From Halomonas cupida (lineage in GTDB: Bacteria > Pseudomonadota > Gammaproteobacteria > Pseudomonadales > Halomonadaceae): DNA of 60,438 nucleotides. The translations under genes were made by a program, and so were the position numbers. Of the stretch, positions 1 to 8,086 are shown piece by piece (position 1 is the first letter of the stretch; each line of letters begins with the position of its first letter). The DNA is taken from positions 1 through 60,438 of the forward strand of contig NZ_FRCA01000001.1 in assembly GCF_900142755.1 (NCBI RefSeq). The letters run 5' to 3'. The notes under the pieces are model-generated. The model worked only from the letters and a program-made list of their open reading frames with translations. It ran no database searches and was not told where the DNA came from.

Positions 1-70
1 CCTGATGGCCGACGGCGGCACATCCCTGTGCCGCAATCAACCCAACATGAAAGCATGCCGGGTTAATACC
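1..70 (-). repeat. 70-bp structured dispersed repeat, copy A (cut by window edge)
   Basis: Matches the reverse complement of 30757-30826 at 67 of 70 positions by direct comparison (differences at 22, 35 and 38). It holds a GC-rich hairpin (arms GGCGGCAC and GTGCCGC) and a second hairpin whose outer arms near 39-45 and 60-66 read CAACCC/GGGTTAA, with inner CATG-AAAG-CATG. Similarity stops at 70 on the inner side; the outer side is truncated by the window. Function unknown; it resembles a REP-like or MITE-like element. Confidence 0.75.
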
Positions 71-146
71 CGAGAGGGGACAAGTAGGCGATCGACGGCC
101 CACGAATATGAGTTGTAGCGTACGTTGACTGAAACACATCCTTGCC

Positions 147-255
147 AGCTCGTAGCTCGTAGCTCGTAGCTCGTAGCTCGTAGGCTCGCGACCCACAGGG
201 AAGTGGGAAGTGTGCATGTTCGTCGGGAACGAACATGTGCCAGCTCGTAGCTCGT
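147..255 (-). repeat. Heptanucleotide array (GAGCTAC family) with hairpin module
   Basis: On the plus strand there are five perfect AGCTCGT units (147-181), then a 60-bp unique module, then two more units (242-255), ending at the T-tract of the gabT terminator. On the minus strand the unit reads GAGCTAC after phase shift. The same unit occurs in at least five other intergenic regions of this window. Confidence 0.9.
184..249 (-). repeat. 66-bp perfect inverted repeat, left copy, flanking gabD-gabT
   Basis: Base-by-base identical to the reverse complement of 3264-3329. Inside it a 9-bp stem (CATGTTCGT / ACGAACATG, 5-nt loop) is followed by CCCAC...GTGGG. The two copies bracket the whole gabD-gabT unit. 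Confidence 0.95.
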
Positions 256-259
256 AGCC

Positions 260-289
260 AAAAAAACGCCACCGGGCTACCGGTGGCGT
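260..289 (-). terminator. Rho-independent terminator of gabT
   Basis: A 10-bp perfect stem (266-275 with 280-289, loop GCTA) is followed on the minus strand by a T7 tract (260-266). It lies 45 bp past the gabT stop and directly abuts the heptad array. Confidence 0.9.
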
Positions 290-334
290 CAAGTCACATG
301 GAATATCTCAATCGCGGTCGATGTCCGCGTGCTC

Positions 335-1627
335 TCAGGCGGTGGCGGCGGCCTTGCTGCCCACCATTGCCTCGAGGTTGCGCTCGATGATGGCCATGCC
401 TTCCTCAAGCAGCTCGTCTTCGATGGTGACCGGCATCAGGAAGCGGATGGTATTGCCGAACATGCCACAGGACAGCAGGATCAGACCCTGCTCGCGGGCA
501 CGCTTGCACAGTTCCGCGGCCAGTTCCGGTGCCGGTTCACCCTGAGCATTGTTGAGCTCGAAGGCGGCCATGGAGCCGAGATTGCGCGGATGTACCACCG
601 CATCGAACTGTTTTTCCCACCTGGCAAAGCGTTCCGCCAGCTTGTCACCCAGTGCCCGGCTCTTGCCGAGAATGTCTTCTTCCTCGAATACGTCCAGTAC
701 CGCCAGCGTGGCCGCACAGGAAACCGGGCTACCGGAGTAGGTGCCGCCCAGGGAATTGGCACAGGAGGCATCCATATGCTTCGCGGTACCCACCACGGCG
801 GAGATCGGCATGCCGGCAGCCATGCTCTTGGCCATGGTCATCAGATCCGGCTCGACGCCGCTGTGTTCGATGGCAAACATCTTGCCGGTACGGCCGAAGC
901 CGCTCTGTACTTCGTCGACGATCATCAGAATACCGTGCTCGTCGCAGATCTCCCGGATCTTGCGCAGGAAGCTGGCGGGGGCCGCGTAGAAGCCGCCTTC
1001 ACCCAGCACCGGCTCGAGCACGATGGCGGCGGTATCCGCCGGGTTGGCATCGGTCTTGAGTACCATCTTCAGACGACGGATCGACTCCTCCTCGCTGATG
1101 CCATGCTCGGGAACCGGATAGCCCGCGCGGAACACGCAACCGGGCATGGTGCCGAAATCGCTGGCATAGGGGGCGACCTTGCCGTTCATGGCCATGGTCA
1201 TGAAGGTCCGGCCATGATAACCGCCATCGAAACAGATCACGTTGTTGCGGCCGGTGGCGGCACGGGCGATCTTGACGGCGTTCTCCAGCGCTTCAGCACC
1301 TGAGTTGACCAGCATCACCTTGGCGTCGCCACGTACCGGCACCACCTGTGACAACTTCTCGGCAACCTTCACATACCCTTCATAGGGCATCACCGTCTGG
1401 CAGGTGTGCATGACACGGTCGAGCTGGTCCTTGACGGCCTGCACTACCTTCGGGTGACGGTGGCCGATATTGAGTACGCCGATGCCGCCCGCAAAGTCGA
1501 TGAAACGCTTGCCGTCGGCATCCCAGATCTGCGCGTTTTCGGCACGATCGGCAAAGGCGGTGGCGGGGCTGGCCGCACCTTTGGCGACATAGCGTTCCTT
1601 GAGTTCGTTGAGCTGTGCGTTATTCAT
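335..1627 (-). CDS. gabT: 4-aminobutyrate aminotransferase (GABA transaminase)
   Basis: A 430-residue class-III PLP-dependent aminotransferase, the usual length for GabT. It moves the amino group of 4-aminobutyrate to 2-oxoglutarate, giving succinate semialdehyde and glutamate in the cytoplasm. Family landmarks are visible: the substrate/PLP segment SGAEALENAVKIARAATGR, YHGRT, the IVDEVQSGFGRTG stretch holding the cofactor-binding aspartate, and the PLP lysine in MAKSMAAGMP. It lies 82 bp downstream of gabD on the same strand, so the two are probably one transcript ending at the terminator near 260-289. No gabR or gabP homologue is nearby. The start ATG at 1627 gives the expected N-terminus. 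Related omega-aminotransferases (for example 5-aminovalerate) are possible alternative substrates. Confidence 0.93.
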   Translation of the reverse strand: MNNAQLNELKERYVAKGAASPATAFADRAENAQIWDADGKRFIDFAGGIGVLNIGHRHPKVVQAVKDQLDRVMHTCQTVMPYEGYVKVAEKLSQVVPVRGDAKVMLVNSGAEALENAVKIARAATGRNNVICFDGGYHGRTFMTMAMNGKVAPYASDFGTMPGCVFRAGYPVPEHGISEEESIRRLKMVLKTDANPADTAAIVLEPVLGEGGFYAAPASFLRKIREICDEHGILMIVDEVQSGFGRTGKMFAIEHSGVEPDLMTMAKSMAAGMPISAVVGTAKHMDASCANSLGGTYSGSPVSCAATLAVLDVFEEEDILGKSRALGDKLAERFARWEKQFDAVVHPRNLGSMAAFELNNAQGEPAPELAAELCKRAREQGLILLSCGMFGNTIRFLMPVTIEDELLEEGMAIIERNLEAMVGSKAAATA

Positions 1628-1709
1628 GACTAGGTCTCCACTGGAGGGTGACTGGTTAGCGTAGTTGCTGTTGTCGCTACCCGCATGGCGGCGGGAAAGC
1701 CATCACTGT

Positions 1710-3155
1710 TTACAGACCGCCGACACAGGCGTACTTGAGTTCGGTGTATTCATCCATACCGTGACGGGAGCCTTCGCGCCCGAGTCCTGACTCCTTGACG
1801 CCGCCGAAGGGCGCGAGTTCCGTAGACAGGATGCCTTCGTTGACCGCCACCATGCCATATTCCAGCGCTTCCATCGTGTGCCAGATTCGGCGGTAGTCGC
1901 GGGCATAGAAATAAGCGGCCAGGCCGAACTCGGTATCATTCGCCATGGCGATGGCTTCGTCGTCGCTGTGGAAGCGGAAGACTGGTGCCAGCGGGCCAAA
2001 GGTCTCTTCGCGAGCCACGCGCATTTCTGGCGTCACATCACGCAATACGGTGGGCTCGTAGAAGGTGCCGCCCAACTCGTGTGGCTTGCCACCACACACG
2101 ATTTGAGCTCCCTTGCCGACAGCATCGGCGATATGCGCCTGTACCTTGTCGACGGCTGCTGCATTGATCAACGGGCCCTGCAGCACGCCAGCTTCGAGTC
2201 CATTGCCGACCTTGAGCTCGGCGACGCGGCGCGCCAGTTTCTCGACGAAGACATCGTAGACGCCGTCCTGAACCAGCAGGCGGTTGGTGCATACACAGGT
2301 CTGACCGGAGTTGCGGTACTTGGAGGCCACTGCACCCTCGACAGCCGCATCAAGATCGGCATCGTCGAAGACGATGAAAGGCGCATTGCCACCCAGCTCC
2401 ATCGAAGCCTTCTTCACCGTGTCTGCGCACTGTGCGAGCAGGATCTTGCCAACCCCGGTGGAACCGGTGAAGGATACCTTGCGCACTCGTGGGTCTCCTG
2501 TCAGTACCGGGCCGACCTCACGGGGGGAGCTGGAGGTGACGACATTGATCACGCCAGCCGGAATACCGACTTCCTCGGCCAGACGCGCCAATGCCAGAGC
2601 AGTCAGTGGAGTGGCCTCGGCGGGCTTGATCACCACGGTGCAGCCGGCCGCGAGTGCAGGTGCGCATTTGCGAGTGATCATCGCCAACGGGAAGTTCCAG
2701 GGCGTGATGGCGGCGACGACACCTACCGGTTCACGGAATACCAGAATGCGCTTGTCGGCACCATGGCCGGGCAACGTCTCTCCCGCCATGCGCTTGGCTT
2801 CTTCAGCGTAGTACTCGACGAAGGCCGCGCCATAGGCGACCTCACCAATGGCTTCGGCCAGCGGCTTGCCCTGCTCGCGGGTCATCAGTTCGGCGAGAGC
2901 CTGCTGGTTGGCCATGATGGCATTGAACCAGGCACGCAGAAGGGCAGAGCGTTCCTTGGCGGTCTTGCGCTTCCAGGGATGCCAGGCCGCATCGGCTGCA
3001 GCCACGGCATCACGTACCTGGTCGGCACTGAGCTCCGGTACCTGGGCAAGAGTTTCCCCGGTCGCGGGGTCGGTAACGGCAAAGGTACTCTCGGCGCCAC
3101 ACCACTGGCCGCCAATGAATGCCTTGTCGATGATCAGATCCTGGAAGCTTGTCAT
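1710..3155 (-). CDS. gabD: Succinate-semialdehyde dehydrogenase (NADP+)
   Basis: A 481-residue aldehyde dehydrogenase, almost the length of E. coli GabD. It oxidises succinate semialdehyde to succinate, completing GABA catabolism into the TCA cycle. Visible motifs are ITPWNFPLAMITRK, the nucleotide-binding FTGSTGVGK, the general-base glutamate in MELGGNAPF and the nucleophile cysteine in SGQTCVC. The ATG at 3155 has GGAG six bases upstream. It is first in the gabD-gabT unit, and its upstream region carries the right-hand copy of the 66-bp inverted repeat. Glutarate-semialdehyde dehydrogenase activity (DavD) is the main alternative, since DavD and GabD are close relatives. Confidence 0.93.
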   Translation of the reverse strand: MTSFQDLIIDKAFIGGQWCGAESTFAVTDPATGETLAQVPELSADQVRDAVAAADAAWHPWKRKTAKERSALLRAWFNAIMANQQALAELMTREQGKPLAEAIGEVAYGAAFVEYYAEEAKRMAGETLPGHGADKRILVFREPVGVVAAITPWNFPLAMITRKCAPALAAGCTVVIKPAEATPLTALALARLAEEVGIPAGVINVVTSSSPREVGPVLTGDPRVRKVSFTGSTGVGKILLAQCADTVKKASMELGGNAPFIVFDDADLDAAVEGAVASKYRNSGQTCVCTNRLLVQDGVYDVFVEKLARRVAELKVGNGLEAGVLQGPLINAAAVDKVQAHIADAVGKGAQIVCGGKPHELGGTFYEPTVLRDVTPEMRVAREETFGPLAPVFRFHSDDEAIAMANDTEFGLAAYFYARDYRRIWHTMEALEYGMVAVNEGILSTELAPFGGVKESGLGREGSRHGMDEYTELKYACVGGL

Positions 3156-3256
3156 GGAGCGCTCCGAAACAGGGGGTGTTGTGTCATGTTTGACGAGTGT
3201 GCATTATTTGAAACACTCCGCCAAGGGGGAGATGAGAGAATTTTGTGTCAGGGTTC

Positions 3257-3520
3257 TACGAGTTACGAGCTGGCACATGTTCGTTCCCGACGAACATGCA
3301 CACTTCCCACTTCCCTGTGGGTCGCGAGCTACGAGCTACGAGCCAGGAGCCAGGAGCCAGGAGCTGCGAGGTTCGAGGTTCGAGGTTCGAGCTACTGGGG
3401 AATTCGCTGATGGTCCTCGGTCTGGTGGGCAGAGGTGGCTAGTTCTACACCTCTAGGTCGGCAACGTGTTGCGAAATTCTGCAATGGCCGCTCGAAGCTC
3501 GCGCCTCGTAGCTCACAGCT
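3257..3520 (+). repeat. Heptad array with hairpin module upstream of gabD
   Basis: After the 66-bp module come ten consecutive heptads (3326-3395) in clustered variants: GAGCTAC x2, GAGCCAG x3, GAGCTGC, GAGGTTC x3, GAGCTAC. Further degenerate units (GCTCGAAGCTCG, CTCGTAGCTC) occur at about 3490-3520. This accounts for most of the 416-bp gap between gabD and the next gene; no gene is seen in it. Confidence 0.9.
3264..3329 (+). repeat. 66-bp perfect inverted repeat, right copy
   Basis: Reverse complement is identical to 184-249. The hairpin CATGTTCGT (3276-3284) / ACGAACATG (3290-3298) sits inside. It is followed directly by the ten-heptad array. Confidence 0.95.
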
Positions 3521-3571
3521 TCAAATAGATTGCCATGAGGCATCGGCGTAGCGGCTGCTTTCCGGTAGACT

Positions 3572-6100
3572 GTGTCGCCGAATTACCGTGCCGCCGTTTC
3601 TCGACGTCGGTGGTGCCGAGTGACCCTATTGGCGAGGTGTGCCTTGGTTGATGTTGTTGATGCCTGGTGGGCCCAGCAGTTGGTGCTGTGCGACTGGGCC
3701 TTCATGCCAGATCCCTTGATGTTGCCCGAAGAGGCAGCAGGCGAACGGCTGTCTGCGTTGGAGGTAACGGATCGTGGCGAACTGGCCTGGCGCCTCGTCG
3801 AGTTGAGAGCCGGGGTCGAGGTGTCTGCTTCCTCGCTGCTGGCAGGGCTGGAACTCTCGGCGCTGGCTGGTGCTGCGGGTTGGCTGAGCCGCGACCAGGC
3901 CCAGCAGTGGGGACGCTCACATTGTCGAGCCATTTATGAGCACTTTGCGGATCTGGACAACTGGCTGCAGGCACTATGTGCCGAACGTAGTCAGGATGGC
4001 TGGGTCATCGGTGATGGAGGCTTGCTCGAGTCCTGTCAGGCTCTGTCTCGGATTGAAGCCGAGCACGAAGGTGTCACCTGGGAACTGCTTGGAGAGGCTC
4101 TGGGTAAGGCTTCGCCCGAGAGGTTGTGGCCGGATGCCGATGAGCAACACATCTGGCGGCTGCGAGCTGGCTTCTCTCCGGTTCTGACTACCACACCAAG
4201 TGAGCTGGACTGGCCGGATGCAATGGTCTGGTTGCAGGATGTCTGGCAGGTCAACGGACATGATGATCTGGTCCGTGCGATTCTGTGGCTGTGTAGCCAG
4301 GGGGATCGCCAGGCATGGGATATCGATGCCGCACGATTGATGCAGGTCAGTGCCGAAGAGCGGCTCGCCTGGTGCGAGGGGCTGGGGCCTCGTGAGCGCA
4401 ACTATGGCCGCCTGCTGCGTCAGTATGTCGAGCAGGGCGAGCCCCTCGAGTGGGCGGCCTGGGATTGGTTGCGGGCTGTTGATCTGGCCTGGGCAGGGCT
4501 CTGCGCGGGCTGGCTGGATGACGAGGAAAGTTGCCTTCTGGCCACGCATGCCGGTGATCTGGTGCTGCGCCGCTACAGTGACTGGAGTGCTCTGGCACGC
4601 TCATGGCAGAGAGGCAGAAGCCTGTTTGAAGGTCTTGATCGTCTGCCATTGCTGGCTCAGGACTGGCAATTGCTGATGACCTCTCGGGTCAGCCCATGGC
4701 GGATATCGCTGAACGGTCTGCTTGACGCGGACAGCATCGAGGCATCACGACAGTACATTCGTCAATGGCGTGGCGATGCGCGGCACTGGGTGCTGGCGTT
4801 GGCTGCTGTGCGTGAACCCGAGTTGGCGACACGGCAGGGGCCGACGGTGGACGTGCCGGAGAGTCGTGCCATTGAGGCCCGCAAGTATCTGGCCGAGAGT
4901 CTTGACCTGCATGCCGATGAAGGAGCAGGGGCTCTGGTGCGTTATTGGCTTCCTGCTCAGGCACACCATCTCAACCAGTTGGCGGCGGATGCTTCTCATC
5001 GTGCGTTACCGCCTCCCAATACTCCCTTCGGCAGTGTGCCGCGCAACGATATTGCGGCGCGTGACTCCCTGGCATCGGCGACGCGTCACTCCGCGACCAT
5101 TCATATGGCCGAGAAATACGCTTTCTATCTATTGATGTCCATGGACAGCGGCCAGTTCGATGCCGAGCAACTACAGCAGATGGCGGTGAGTCTCAAGGAC
5201 GTCCTGTGTCGCTTCTACTCATCGGCCAGGCGCCTTCTGGATGCCTGGGATACCTGGGATGGGCTTCTCCCCGAACCGGATCAGCCGTCGCTGTCGCTGG
5301 AGATTCGCTGGCATCTCGATGACCCGGGAAGCCTCTTCCATTGGCTCGATTGGTCGAGCGGGGCCTGGCAGGAGCCGGGTGAGCGTCCCTGTTTGACGCA
5401 TTTCACTGCGCTTTCGCTGGTCGGGCCACTCAATAGTGCTGCCTGGAGCATGCCGCATGTGGAAAGCGAACGTGAGGGTTCGTCGATTCTCGACTGGGTG
5501 GATAGTCACTATGGATTGCACAGCGCCGCCGAGCTGATTGATTTCGTCAACTTCCTTCTCGAGGCAGGGGATCGCCAGGAATACCAGATCAATTACGCAC
5601 CTTATACGCTCAATCACGCACGCCTGAATTCAGAGATAGCAACCCTGGAGTCTGGTGAGTGTAATGAGGAAGAGCGTAACCATCTGGCTCGCTTGACCCG
5701 AGTGCGCGACAACACCGATGGATGCAACGAGGTGGACCTGTGTGCCTGGGATCTTGCTCAGGCAATTGATCTGGCAATTGCCGGTCGACAATTGGGGTGG
5801 CTGTCGGCGGAAGATTTTCAGTCGATGCTGGAAAGGGGCTATCACCTTGCATCGCAGCATTATGCGGGTTGGCAGGATTATGCTCAGGGTCTGTATGCCG
5901 GATTCTCGTTTTTCATGGGCGAAACCGAGGAGCGGGAGTCTTTCCTCGCGAGTTTTCAGCAGGCACTGGTGGGATGGCTGACCGCTGCGCCACCTCTGGC
6001 CGGTAGCTGGGCAAGCCTGGATTATCCGGGTGCGCGCCCACGACATTGGGCACCCCTGCACATCGATACACTGCCGGGAGATGGCCGAACCCTGCACTGA
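3572..6100 (+). CDS. Large protein of four tandem DUF1266-like repeats
   Basis: 842 residues, no signal peptide or membrane segment seen, rich in Trp, Leu and acidic residues. Four similar helical segments recur about every 212 residues: residues ~85-138, ~295-353, ~511-567 and ~723-783. The second and fourth read AWDWLRAVDLAWAGLCAGWL and CAWDLAQAIDLAIAGRQLGW and are followed by a YSDW/YAGW turn. This resembles the C-terminal half of DUF1266 proteins (E. coli YbeR/YbeU family). A preceding motif (GHDDLVRAILWLCSQGDRQ and LHSAAELIDFVNFLLEAGDR) fits the N-terminal half. Function unknown. The start is uncertain: GTG 3572 has no clear ribosome site and gives an Arg-rich leader; TTG 3644 has GAGG at 3634-3637 and may be the real start. 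Stands alone between a repeat region and an NlpC gene. Confidence 0.8.
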   Translation: MSPNYRAAVSRRRWCRVTLLARCALVDVVDAWWAQQLVLCDWAFMPDPLMLPEEAAGERLSALEVTDRGELAWRLVELRAGVEVSASSLLAGLELSALAGAAGWLSRDQAQQWGRSHCRAIYEHFADLDNWLQALCAERSQDGWVIGDGGLLESCQALSRIEAEHEGVTWELLGEALGKASPERLWPDADEQHIWRLRAGFSPVLTTTPSELDWPDAMVWLQDVWQVNGHDDLVRAILWLCSQGDRQAWDIDAARLMQVSAEERLAWCEGLGPRERNYGRLLRQYVEQGEPLEWAAWDWLRAVDLAWAGLCAGWLDDEESCLLATHAGDLVLRRYSDWSALARSWQRGRSLFEGLDRLPLLAQDWQLLMTSRVSPWRISLNGLLDADSIEASRQYIRQWRGDARHWVLALAAVREPELATRQGPTVDVPESRAIEARKYLAESLDLHADEGAGALVRYWLPAQAHHLNQLAADASHRALPPPNTPFGSVPRNDIAARDSLASATRHSATIHMAEKYAFYLLMSMDSGQFDAEQLQQMAVSLKDVLCRFYSSARRLLDAWDTWDGLLPEPDQPSLSLEIRWHLDDPGSLFHWLDWSSGAWQEPGERPCLTHFTALSLVGPLNSAAWSMPHVESEREGSSILDWVDSHYGLHSAAELIDFVNFLLEAGDRQEYQINYAPYTLNHARLNSEIATLESGECNEEERNHLARLTRVRDNTDGCNEVDLCAWDLAQAIDLAIAGRQLGWLSAEDFQSMLERGYHLASQHYAGWQDYAQGLYAGFSFFMGETEERESFLASFQQALVGWLTAAPPLAGSWASLDYPGARPRHWAPLHIDTLPGDGRTLH

Positions 6101-6213
6101 GTAAATGAATGTGGCAGAAAATGCCAAAAAATATGATTCGCACTATCGTAAAAACGCTGGACATTGGCTAGTATCTTCTGTCAAGCAGAAGACCTTCCGC
6201 CAAGAGAAGGTTG

Positions 6214-6245
6214 ATAACGCCAATAATGAGCCCTCGGGGCGTTAT
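6214..6245. other. Inverted repeat upstream of the NlpC/P60 gene
   Basis: ATAACGCC (6214-6221) pairs perfectly with GGCGTTAT (6238-6245) across a 16-nt loop, about 110 bp before the lipoprotein start. It could be a terminator of the preceding gene without a T-tract, or a leader structure. Confidence 0.35.
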
Positions 6246-6356
6246 GGCAGTGACACCTAATTCGTCATGCGTCACTACCACAGCGGCTCTCAGGCATTGG
6301 TCGAGGCACACGACCTCATGGCCTGGTATGGCTCAGGGAACGAGGATGACTTTCAG

Positions 6357-6980
6357 ATGAGTGTCGTAACGACATACCGTGCCGCTGCGGTGCTTCTTTT
6401 CGCCGGCGTACTGACCGGTTGTGCATCAAGCAGTCAGAAGGATATTGCGGACGATGGGTACTACTCCCAGAACATGCCGACCCTTGCTGACAGCGCCTCT
6501 TCCAGCATGTCTGCAGGTCAGTCGCTGGCCGCCGCAGACAATTATCTCACCGACCCCACTGGCGCCATTCGTGATGCCTTGATGGATGAGCACGAGCGCT
6601 GGGCGGGAACGCCATATCGGCTTGGTGGTACTTCCTTCAATGGCATCGACTGTTCGGCACTGGTGCAGAATGTTTTCAGCGAAGCCTTCCAGGTCGAGTT
6701 GCCCCGCACCACCAGCCGTCAGGTGAATACCGGAGTCGCTATTTCACGCACCGAGCTTGAGCCCGGTGATCTGGTGTTCTTCCGTCCGCCGGGAAATCGC
6801 CATGTCGGTATCTATGTCGGCGATGGCCGTTTCATGCATGCGTCATCGTCACGCGGCGTGATGATCTCGAAGCTCAATAACAGTTATTGGTCGCGCTACT
6901 ACTGGCAGGCACGCCGTCCAGTGGAGCCAACCCAGCTTTCCTTGCGTCAGCTGGCGTATGGTAGCAGTTACGGCGGATAG
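6357..6980 (+). CDS. NlpC/P60 family peptidoglycan endopeptidase lipoprotein
   Basis: A 207-residue precursor. The ATG at 6357 is chosen over the longer frame from 6267 because GAGGA lies 10 bases upstream and it places a signal peptide with lipobox LTGC at the N-terminus. The C-terminal ~120 residues are an NlpC/P60 cysteine peptidase domain: GIDCSALVQ with the nucleophile Cys, HVGIYVGDGRFMHASS with the catalytic His region. Family members (E. coli MepS/Spr, NlpC) cut D-Ala-meso-DAP cross-links in the periplasm during wall growth. The lipidated Cys is followed by Ala, so outer-membrane sorting by the Lol system is expected. Monocistronic by context, with its own terminator. Confidence 0.9.
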   Translation: MSVVTTYRAAAVLLFAGVLTGCASSSQKDIADDGYYSQNMPTLADSASSSMSAGQSLAAADNYLTDPTGAIRDALMDEHERWAGTPYRLGGTSFNGIDCSALVQNVFSEAFQVELPRTTSRQVNTGVAISRTELEPGDLVFFRPPGNRHVGIYVGDGRFMHASSSRGVMISKLNNSYWSRYYWQARRPVEPTQLSLRQLAYGSSYGG

Positions 6981-7037
6981 GTAATGTCGCGTATTTTCCT
7001 GGATGATTCGGTAGATGATTCAGGATCTTTTCTCGGG

Positions 7038-7074
7038 ATGGCCGGGCTCATTGAGTCCGGCCATCGGCATTTTT
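7038..7074 (+). terminator. Terminator after the NlpC/P60 lipoprotein gene
   Basis: ATGGCCGG (7038-7045) pairs with CCGGCCAT (7057-7064), extended inward by CTC/GAG; T5 follows at 7070-7074. Lies between convergent genes. Confidence 0.75.
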
Positions 7075-7103
7075 GGCCCGAGACCAGGGGCCTTGCCCGG
7101 TAG

Positions 7104-7991
7104 CTAGAGGAAGTTGCTGTGCGCAATGGCATAGTCGATGAAGGCGCGTTCGGCCCGCGAGAGGTAGCTGCCGTGCTGCCATGCCAATGACAGCGTCAGC
7201 CAGGTGGGAGGGTCGAAGGACACCGCCTTGAGGCCGGGTTCATCAATGACCCGGCGGAGAAATGTGGTGATGCCGAACCCCTGACGGACAATGGCTTTGG
7301 TCAGAGGAATGAGGTTGGACTGGAAGGCAATGTCCGGTCTCATGTTCAGGCGTTCTGCCATCTGGTCGACGAATTCCCGGTGAAAATAGCCGTCCTGGAA
7401 AAGTACCAGTGTCTCGGCGAAGAAATCCTGAGGGCGAACGCTGTTACGTTCAGCGAAATGATGCTCGCTGGGGACGCAGACTACCATCTCCTCTGTCAGC
7501 AATGGGTGGCGTTCCATCTCCGGGCCATCCTTGTCATCGACGATGATGCCAAGGTCCAGCTTGCGTTCGGCAATCAAGCCCTGCAGACGACGGGCGCCTG
7601 CCTCGATGACGGTGAGCTGGATGCCGGGATGGCTGGACTTGAAGCCCATGAGGAGCGGGGGCAGATAGTACGAGCCAAGCATCGAGGGAATGCCGATGCG
7701 TACTTCTCCCTTGACCAACCCCTTGAGTTCGCTCATCGCCAGTTGGGCTGCATCGGCCTGTGTCAGCAGCTGCCGAGCATGCTCCAGTAACACCTCTCCT
7801 TCTGGCGTCAGCGCTATGCGCCGGTCCTGACGGTGAAAGAGTGGCGTATCCAGACGTCGCTCCAGCCCCGCAATCGTCTGGCTGACTGCCGACTGTGCAG
7901 TATGTTGGACACGAGCGGCAGCACTGAAGCTGCCTTGCTCGACGACGGTGACGAAGACGCTCAGAGCGCGTAGATCAAAAGGCAGGGCCAT
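7104..7991 (-). CDS. LysR-family transcriptional regulator (YnfL-like)
   Basis: 295 residues, standard LysR layout: an N-terminal winged helix-turn-helix (LRALSVFVTVVEQGSFSAAA and the following ~45 residues) and a C-terminal periplasmic-binding-like effector domain (VRIGIPSMLGSYYLP onward). Start ATG 7991 is preferred to the upstream 8048 because the extra residues are basic and unlike LysR N-termini. It is divergent from an MFS gene with 89 bp between starts, the same arrangement as E. coli ynfL-ynfM, so it probably controls that exporter and itself. The inducer cannot be read from sequence. Family membership is certain; orthology with YnfL is inferred mainly from the partner gene. Confidence 0.88.
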   Translation of the reverse strand: MALPFDLRALSVFVTVVEQGSFSAAARVQHTAQSAVSQTIAGLERRLDTPLFHRQDRRIALTPEGEVLLEHARQLLTQADAAQLAMSELKGLVKGEVRIGIPSMLGSYYLPPLLMGFKSSHPGIQLTVIEAGARRLQGLIAERKLDLGIIVDDKDGPEMERHPLLTEEMVVCVPSEHHFAERNSVRPQDFFAETLVLFQDGYFHREFVDQMAERLNMRPDIAFQSNLIPLTKAIVRQGFGITTFLRRVIDEPGLKAVSFDPPTWLTLSLAWQHGSYLSRAERAFIDYAIAHSNFL

Positions 7992-8017
7992 AAGTAAAAG
8001 TGATGGCTGGCATCGTT

Positions 8018-8086
8018 TCCTTCTTCTGGTGTGATGGAAGTGAAACATGGATCATGACCACATCCAACTGGAGATTGTTCATGATC
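8018..8086. promoter_or_regulatory. Divergent regulator/exporter control region with dyads
   Basis: GATCATGA (8050-8057) and TCATGATC (8079-8086) form an inverted repeat that overlaps the MFS start codon. A weaker TTCC...GGAA dyad lies at 8018-8039. LysR proteins usually bind a T-N11-A dyad in such gaps; which of these is the operator is a guess. Confidence 0.3.

Noticed and set aside
147..255. Heptad arrays as a CRISPR array
   Set aside because: Units are 7 bp and directly adjacent, with no unique spacers of regular length; no cas genes are in the window.
184..3329. gabD-gabT as a composite transposon
   Set aside because: The bracketing repeats are inverted and structured, but no transposase gene, target-site duplication or known IS ends are visible; kept only as a possible inversion substrate.
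1878..3410. 510-codon plus-strand frame over gabD running into the repeat array
   Set aside because: Antisense to gabD; its C-terminal SYELA/RAR repeats are just translated heptad DNA.
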